Below, in pieces: positions 59,801 through 64,000 of a stretch of 64,000 nt of DNA (position 1 is its first letter; each line of letters begins with the position of its first letter). The translations under genes were made by a program, and so were the position numbers. The DNA comes from a virus, in the IMG/VR virus record IMGVR_UViG_3300000318_000002, positions 1 to 64,000 of that record, one strand, 5' to 3'. The notes beneath the pieces were generated by a model. The model saw only the letters and a list, made by a program, of their open reading frames with translations. It was not told the origin of the DNA and made no database searches.

Positions 59801-60049
59801 GCATTGGAGCAATATTGGGCTATTAAAACAAACAGTACAGATATACTTCAAAGATGGGATAGTTTAGGGACACATCCCGAAGAAAATATTTTTAAAGAAA
59901 AGGTAATGCCACTCATTGATAGATTTTTATCTGAAAATGACCAATTACTCAAAGCTTTTTTCAACGATAATTTCAATAAAAATAAAAATATCTTGATTAA
60001 ATCTTTTGATCGTGTAAAAGGTGTATTTGTTTACAGGAGAATGAAATAA
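56846..60049 (+). CDS. Giant polyvalent protein 2: DUF5661-like, ADP-ribosyltransferase-like and LPD1 zincin domains
   Basis: 1067 residues, SD AAAAGGACG. The N-terminal 55 residues (FAIEYEMRFRDDPKIASDIA) match DUF5661. The linker KARITKYVRREPDGKG follows, then a likely ADP-ribosyltransferase-type region (PEGWYVHGRSRGHN, TKRWDVAEHYGRSGSMFLIH). A second linker (about residue 400) and a Lys/Glu-rich disordered middle come next. The C-terminal LPD1-type zincin has GNGTTGFVLAHEWSHFMDFY (HEWSH, His929) and ECFARALEQYW (third ligand Glu). This fits counter-defence proteins packaged in the capsid; inferred. Confidence 0.7.
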   Translation: MKNPLFSSFSPQQLRFAIEYEMRFRDDPKIASDIAIGRLTENPKYYDQFAKMEKARITKYVRREPDGKGGWKYFYKNNVKKESKEIVEGTSEWAERMFINKEIPEGWYVHGRSRGHNEDLTTGAVTQCTKRWDVAEHYGRSGSMFLIHPDKNAKVLDLSSSNTKDMDMVVNLFTNQYVKDIMPDEIQELFIPLDMKNELTIEEKKEHIEKVVRKEFSPKDIVNSAEAYDSLELMDYFDRLNIADFVITPDGAVITGDLDKIKKVKIPNHQLLEKANQLSIGTKIESEHKETVDFIRSYVKKNGKMPLDKEIYKHISMNHTEKEMKDYYTRLIQMEKQAKKDKKRPQIEIDVIKFLIDNPNPPDSKIHAFAESKSLDPSKLETVVYRIATERAKMSTDMFKARIVKYIRKERMKDGKFKYYYADGTHSTTEKEKPFNVVEAFKNFFGLSDEKIAKEKIKKDYYEHKISAKYNLSLLGWADHLSEYFIHKDKWDSKFSNKTPETKADDAKKDTNAEKKASTPSEKPKFNTNAMKEIYDLYNKKAEEPIKETAKESEAIVEPVKETSEQKAKDIQISTAINTVTPENRNEKENEILNIPELTEPEKENIIEPTVEFVPDYEVVSIPGLIVEGKNNSQHLLKSYLKVKPKDILLQNEKTILTKEKPSYIPEVDEKFLKGAGFVIPTYKLETDKYLIQTNAKRKVWTEDKKWHIAGEDTYIIVNRDVLAATYDYFIKKAKMLKKEETKKRQEKYPDYKVTAERITVLTDKKMSYDQQRVFSYFIRNVTGFSGGGSKFMWEKYKEIREDIAQKTSDMEIQLEDYYNAHAKGRETSYGDKGTNDSLLSTLGVKVKRQNGAEITSKEITEIKDAVDDVFSVFGNRSSMAKNFGLKISHAGDKNMHARNAAGIFIPSLKVIGVTTQYGNGTTGFVLAHEWSHFMDFYVGEKNDRHYISDNPNHVAGEIADTFRKNMKKQQKSAYYNRTCECFARALEQYWAIKTNSTDILQRWDSLGTHPEENIFKEKVMPLIDRFLSENDQLLKAFFNDNFNKNKNILIKSFDRVKGVFVYRRMK
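57005..57079 (+). repeat. Recurring linker motif, copy 2
   Basis: DNA very similar to 55766-55840 (ATTACAAAATATGTAAGACG is identical in both). It joins the DUF5661-like start to the next domain. Confidence 0.85.
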
Positions 60050-63000
60050 ATGAAAAAATCCCTACTGAAAATTAAAGATAAATTTTTCATTAATATGGAA
60101 AAAGCTATTCCCGAATCAACATATGAACATTCTGATAAACTTGGAGAAGGGGCTAAAAAAAGAAAAAAACTACATTTAAATAAAGATAAATTTGACGCAG
60201 TTATGCATGAATTTAAACGTGGGACATTACGTTCTGGGTCAGGTGAACATGTAAAAGATCATAATCAAGCGGTTGCGATAGCAATGCATGAAAGTGGAAT
60301 GGCGAAAGCAGAATCTCCCGAAGTCCAGGCGAAGATTAAGAAAGTTATGGACGAATTTAAAGCTGGAAAACTAAAATCAAGTAGCGGACAAATAGTAACT
60401 GATCGGAATCAGGCTTTGGCTATCGCATATTCATATTTTAAGAAGGCAGATAACTCGATGACAAAAGCAAATGAATGTTCTTTTCTTGATGATGTCTATG
60501 CGGCAAAAGAAAATACCCTTATACCTTCAGATATAGATGTTTATCAACTCGCTATGGGAATACAAGTAGAGTTCGGGGAACATACAAATGATATCCAGAT
60601 TGCAATGCAAATAGCAATGGATCATCTTGAGGAAAATCCGGTATATTATACTAAATTGCAAGAATCAGGGCTTGTAGATGAAGTGTTGTTACATACCTAT
60701 GAAATATCAAATATTCTCCGTGGAGCATTACCATTTAATGCAGGGTTAGAGCCTATGGAGAAGGCAAGGATTACGAAATATGTAAGACGAGTTCCGAAGC
60801 CATCGGGAAAAGGTTATATTTATTTCTATAATAAAGCCGAATACGAACATTATAAAAAAACAGGAGAACTTCCAACAAAGCAAAAGTCTATTTTCTCTAA
60901 AATTATATCATTCTTTGGTCTTGGATCTGATAAAGAAGCCAAAGAAAAAATTGATAAAATGTATGAAAGCCATAAGACAGTTTTGACAGGTGTTGGGAAA
61001 GATGCTTTCACCGATCATGTCATAGAATATATAACAAACAAAGAAAAATGGGACAAAAAACTTTCAGCACCAAAAGCAGAGCGCAAAGAGTCAAAAGAAG
61101 GTGCTAAAAAAGAACCTACAGAAAAGAAAAAAGTAGTTAAGAAAGAAGGAAAGAAATTTAATATTTCTGTAATGCGTGTTGTTGCGGGGATAGTTAATGA
61201 GAAGGAAAATAAAAAACAAAATGCAGGATCAAAAGATAAAGACAACTTTGAGACTATGCCGAAAGATGAAAAGAAATGGTATGAAAATATATTAGAAAAA
61301 ATAGAAAATATTACCAATGAAGATGATAAAAGTGGATTAAAGGAATGGATATCTGATTGGACTAATACTAAAGGATCTGTTCGTAAATCGTTGGCAAAAG
61401 ATATTGAAGATAAATTGTCTAATATTCAAGGCAAAGAAGAAAAAAATAAATTAAAAGAAAATTTGTCTAACTCACGATTGAAAAAATTTGAAGATTCAGG
61501 GAAAGAAGCTTTTGAAACCACCAAGAAAGATTGGGTAGAGATGCAACGAGAAGAGCGGCGAATTATGGGGCAAAATGAAGGTAATGGGAATCCGAATGCT
61601 CCTTATTCTGATTACGAAAACTATCATAATGATTCTGTAAGACGTGCTATTGAAGAAGGTAAAACGGTTTCTCCTGAAGTGTTGAAGGATTATCCTGAAT
61701 TAAAAAAAGACAATAGCATAATCAAAGAAATTGATAAAGTCAAAGATGAGATAAAAAAACAAATAAATACAGAAGAAGATATCGAAGATGAAGAAACTAA
61801 ACTTCAAAAAGAATCAGATGAACATTTGAAACAAAAACCCGAAAAGGTAGAAAGACCTTCCGTTCTTGATAAGGGCGGAGATAATTTCTGGAATGGAAAA
61901 ATTTATGGTAATGAAAAATATGGTTTCAATATATATTTAAACAATGAAAAGGAAGTTATTCCTAAAAGTGTAGCCCAAAAATTAGAGCAATATGTTGAAT
62001 ATCGTCAAAAATTAAAGTCATGGAAAGAAAAACAAGAAACTATTGATAATAAACAACTTAAATTTAAAAATAAAAATGAACAACTACAACAAATAATTGA
62101 TAAGCCGATAGAACATATTAAGAAAATAGCTGAAGATAACTTTTTAACACAAGTTGATGGGATGTTTGTTAGTACTGATTATACGGGTGCAAAAACAATT
62201 ATTGTTGATGATGTAAAAGAACAAAAACTTATAGATCGTATGAAAGAATGGACTCCTAAAGATTTTAAAGAAATGTTAAAGGAGAGAATAGGAACAATTA
62301 CAAAAGAAAGCAGTAAAAAAGAAAATGAAGTTAATACTGTATTAAATAAAACTATAAATGATAGTATTGATAACGAGTTTGTAGAACATCTTAAAAATAT
62401 TGTTAAAAATCGTTTAATCGAATTGAAAGCAGAATCGCTCAAACAAAATAAAGATAAAGAGGAACAAGATAAAAAGAATAAACTTATACAAGAAAAAATT
62501 AATGAAGCTGAAAAGAAATATATCCCAGAAGGCTATTGGAATGGTAAAGTTTATGGACGTCATGGTAACTACAATATTTATGTAGATAATAAAAAAAGAG
62601 CTATAAACGATAATGTTGCTTTGGAGCTTATGGGGGGCGAAAAAAAATCAATGTCAAAAGCCGAAGAACTTGAAGATATGTTAAAAGCCAAAAAAGCAAT
62701 CACCGGGGAAGTACATACCTATAAAAACGGCAAGAAATATCGTAAAGAAGGCGATAAATGGGTACTCGTAACAAGTGGTAAGAACAAAGTCAAAGGGAAA
62801 CCGGAAGAGAAAAATAAAAAGAAAAAATCTAAAACTGGAGGAAAAAATAAAATATCTAAAGAAGATCGGAGTTTAATAAAAAATACTCTGAAACGAGTAG
62901 CTTCGGTAATTGCAGAAGCTCTTGCTGGTAAAAATCCCAATGCTCAAGCCGCACAGGGGATCGAACATACAGGAGAAGATTTAAAATCAAGTAGTCATAA

Positions 63001-63055
63001 AGGCTTAACAGAAAAACAAGTTGACAAAAATAATAATAATAACAATAAAAAATAG
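60050..63055 (+). CDS. Giant polyvalent-type protein 3: DUF6496 repeats, DUF5661-like, linker and disordered tail
   Basis: 1001 residues; starts at the base following the previous stop. Two DUF6496-type segments (KFDAVMHEFKRGTLRSGSGE; KVMDEFKAGKLKSSSGQ) lie in the first 135 residues. A DUF5661-like block follows (MGIQVEFGEHTNDIQIAMQI, about 165-210), then the linker KARITKYVRRVPKPSGKGYI and a Lys/Glu-rich region. Two later repeats FWNGKIYGNEKYGFNIYLNN and YWNGKVYGRHGNYNIYVDN are homologous. No enzyme motif is seen. It could be a scaffold or internal virion protein. Confidence 0.6.
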   Translation: MKKSLLKIKDKFFINMEKAIPESTYEHSDKLGEGAKKRKKLHLNKDKFDAVMHEFKRGTLRSGSGEHVKDHNQAVAIAMHESGMAKAESPEVQAKIKKVMDEFKAGKLKSSSGQIVTDRNQALAIAYSYFKKADNSMTKANECSFLDDVYAAKENTLIPSDIDVYQLAMGIQVEFGEHTNDIQIAMQIAMDHLEENPVYYTKLQESGLVDEVLLHTYEISNILRGALPFNAGLEPMEKARITKYVRRVPKPSGKGYIYFYNKAEYEHYKKTGELPTKQKSIFSKIISFFGLGSDKEAKEKIDKMYESHKTVLTGVGKDAFTDHVIEYITNKEKWDKKLSAPKAERKESKEGAKKEPTEKKKVVKKEGKKFNISVMRVVAGIVNEKENKKQNAGSKDKDNFETMPKDEKKWYENILEKIENITNEDDKSGLKEWISDWTNTKGSVRKSLAKDIEDKLSNIQGKEEKNKLKENLSNSRLKKFEDSGKEAFETTKKDWVEMQREERRIMGQNEGNGNPNAPYSDYENYHNDSVRRAIEEGKTVSPEVLKDYPELKKDNSIIKEIDKVKDEIKKQINTEEDIEDEETKLQKESDEHLKQKPEKVERPSVLDKGGDNFWNGKIYGNEKYGFNIYLNNEKEVIPKSVAQKLEQYVEYRQKLKSWKEKQETIDNKQLKFKNKNEQLQQIIDKPIEHIKKIAEDNFLTQVDGMFVSTDYTGAKTIIVDDVKEQKLIDRMKEWTPKDFKEMLKERIGTITKESSKKENEVNTVLNKTINDSIDNEFVEHLKNIVKNRLIELKAESLKQNKDKEEQDKKNKLIQEKINEAEKKYIPEGYWNGKVYGRHGNYNIYVDNKKRAINDNVALELMGGEKKSMSKAEELEDMLKAKKAITGEVHTYKNGKKYRKEGDKWVLVTSGKNKVKGKPEEKNKKKKSKTGGKNKISKEDRSLIKNTLKRVASVIAEALAGKNPNAQAAQGIEHTGEDLKSSSHKGLTEKQVDKNNNNNNKK

Positions 63056-63082
63056 GACAAGGATAAAAAGGAATAATCCAAA

Positions 63083-63265
63083 ATGCACATTGTAATTGAT
63101 AATCCGGTAATGTCAAAGTGTTCTTGTGGAAGCGTATATAAGGTTTCCAACCCTGATGAAGAAGTTATAAAAAATGTCAGGGCGGTATACGTTGATAAAA
63201 AGGCAAATTTGAGAAAAATACTTTGCCGTAAGTGTAAAACTTGGATAGAAGAAAAAATTTCTTGA
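63083..63265 (+). CDS. Small zinc-ribbon protein (60 aa)
   Basis: SD AAAAGGAATAA. SKCSCGSVYKVS and LCRKCKTWIEE give two Cys pairs of a zinc ribbon, similar to small proteins near MuF/protease genes in phages. Unknown function. Confidence 0.55.
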   Translation: MHIVIDNPVMSKCSCGSVYKVSNPDEEVIKNVRAVYVDKKANLRKILCRKCKTWIEEKIS

Positions 63266-63297
63266 CATTCTTCTAAATGAGTTTTTATTGAAACTGC
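63257..63297 (+). promoter_or_regulatory. Promoter candidate for the protease gene
   Basis: TTGACA at 63262-63267, 17 nt, TTATTG (63285-63290). Weak -10; near a late virion gene. Confidence 0.35.
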
Positions 63298-63346
63298 TAT
63301 TGAAAGTCCGTTAAAGGAATAAGCATGAATACTAACGAAGGTATAA

Positions 63347-64000
63347 ATGTTATTCCGCGTAAACGGGTTTTACATCTCGAATCTACAGAAAGCAAAAGAC
63401 GATAAACTCGTTACTGTTGATATAATCGCAAATCATCTTACCGAAGACCAAGATAATGAAGTCGTTCTCAAAGAAGCCTTTGACGATGATACGGTCAAAG
63501 AATTTCTCGATATCGGCGTTATCGAATTTTGGCATGAATCAAAAAACGAACTTCTTACCAAAAAAGAAAAAAATGATAATCTTATAGGTCGCCCCGTAGC
63601 TTTTCGTTGGGAAAATGGGCTTCCGGTTGTTACTGCGACACTTTCAAAAACTCATCCTATCGTACAGTCAATGATGCCTCATCTTGAATCGCAAAATCCT
63701 GTATACGCCGCTTCAATAGGCGGTTCTAAAGTCGTACTCGAAGCAAAAGATAATTCGGGTGAAATACATAAAATAATCCCCAAAATACGTTGGGATCATC
63801 TTGCTATAGCTCCTCAAAATATGGTCGTGAACCGTGAACCTGGAATAAATGTCAAGATGCTTGAAAAAGCAAAATCTATATATAATTTTAGCAATTTTAC
63901 TACTCTTGCAAAAGCTCTTGAAGCCCCCGGTTCGGTAGACGCTCTTTATTCAACTCCCGGCGGTGCTATTACCAAACAATCTCTTGAAAAAAGTATTTCC
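63347..64000 (+). CDS. Probable prohead (capsid maturation) protease, N-terminal part
   Basis: The frame opens at ATG 63347 (SD GAAGG) and runs off the window; 218 codons are visible. A 26-codon ORF at 63325 precedes it in another frame. VIEFWHESKNELLTKKEKN carries the likely active His, and NPVYAASIGGSKVVLEAK the likely Ser, in the order used by U35/HK97-type prohead proteases (H then S). Further on, WDHLAIAPQNMVV and the PGI segment fit the family. Location after terminase, portal and MuF supports it. The major capsid gene is expected just beyond the edge. Confidence 0.62.
   Translation, partial: MLFRVNGFYISNLQKAKDDKLVTVDIIANHLTEDQDNEVVLKEAFDDDTVKEFLDIGVIEFWHESKNELLTKKEKNDNLIGRPVAFRWENGLPVVTATLSKTHPIVQSMMPHLESQNPVYAASIGGSKVVLEAKDNSGEIHKIIPKIRWDHLAIAPQNMVVNREPGINVKMLEKAKSIYNFSNFTTLAKALEAPGSVDALYSTPGGAITKQSLEKSIS

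Noticed and set aside
59414-59851. 145-residue minus-strand ORF inside polyvalent protein 2
   Set aside because: It is the antisense of the conserved zincin domain.
1-64000. CRISPR-Cas, restriction enzyme or reverse transcriptase genes
   Set aside because: No Cas, REase or RT motifs (such as YADD) were found. Both methyltransferases are orphans.

Overview
The window is almost certainly part of a tailed double-stranded DNA phage (or prophage) genome. It is A+T-rich and densely packed with short genes that often overlap by ATGA. It carries a small and a large terminase subunit, a portal, a MuF-type minor head protein, a probable prohead protease, fibre-like proteins, an endolysin/holin pair, a recombination module and a primase. 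The host cannot be named. Shine-Dalgarno sites of the AGGAGG type and TTGACA-N17-TATACT promoters point to a bacterium with ordinary sigma70-type promoters, and genes end with TAA, TAG and TGA. No DNA polymerase, major capsid, sheath or tape-measure gene is visible. The late cassette runs off the right end, and the left end opens inside a fibre gene followed by lysis genes. The unseen remainder of the virion genes therefore probably lies between the right and left edges of a circular or permuted genome.

Layout. 1-1346 (+): end of the late cassette, with a fibre C-terminus, an XhlA-like membrane peptide, a C39-like lysin and a holin-like protein, closed by a bidirectional terminator. 1363-4980 (-): small genes, two YopX-like proteins, a DUF669 ssDNA-binding-type protein and a Sak4-like ATPase. 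5156-20045 (+): exonuclease, PIF1-like and UvsW-like helicases, primase-polymerase/DUF3987 protein, adenine/cytosine-N methyltransferase, two 3'-5' exonucleases, a PcfJ/leucine-rich-repeat protein built of 17 near-identical 60-bp units, a MazG-like enzyme and small metal-binding proteins. 20098-25910 (-): RtcB RNA ligase, metallophosphoesterase, guanylate-kinase-like enzyme, lytic transglycosylase and C5-cytosine methyltransferase. 26055 (+): tyrosine recombinase. 26959-28973 (-): small genes and a BRO antirepressor. 28974-29982: a 1-kb gene-free region with 12 iteron-like decamers, an A+T-only tract and a perfect 25-bp inverted repeat, the best origin candidate. 29983-49996 (+): RusA, AntA antirepressor, TerS, ThyX, TerL, portal, fibre-like proteins and MuF, with many tiny genes and one reversed gene at 35577. 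49977-53502 (-): an inserted reversed block with a DUF4942 protein, membrane proteins, tRNA-Gln(UUG) and a tRNA-like element. 53645-64000 (+): three giant multidomain 'polyvalent' proteins and the probable prohead protease.

How the parts work together. The DUF669 protein, Sak4-like ATPase, PD-(D/E)XK nuclease, helicases and RusA form a recombination and replication set. ThyX, the NMP kinase, the MazG-like enzyme and an NrdD-like mini-protein adjust nucleotide pools. Two orphan methyltransferases and the three giant proteins (zincin, HAD, pyrophosphatase-like and ADP-ribosyltransferase-like domains) look like counter-defence. RtcB and phage tRNA may repair or replace damaged tRNA. Two antirepressors, an XRE regulator, a tyrosine recombinase and a repeated TGTCAA-N8-TTGACA operator-like site suggest temperate-style control. 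The most unusual observations are the homogenised repeat genes at 13.7 and 33.3 kb, a twice-repeated RNA-like hairpin with compensatory stem changes, the iteron region, the shared operator/promoter family, the polyvalent proteins with a recurring linker, and a base-composition island holding a tRNA-like gene.
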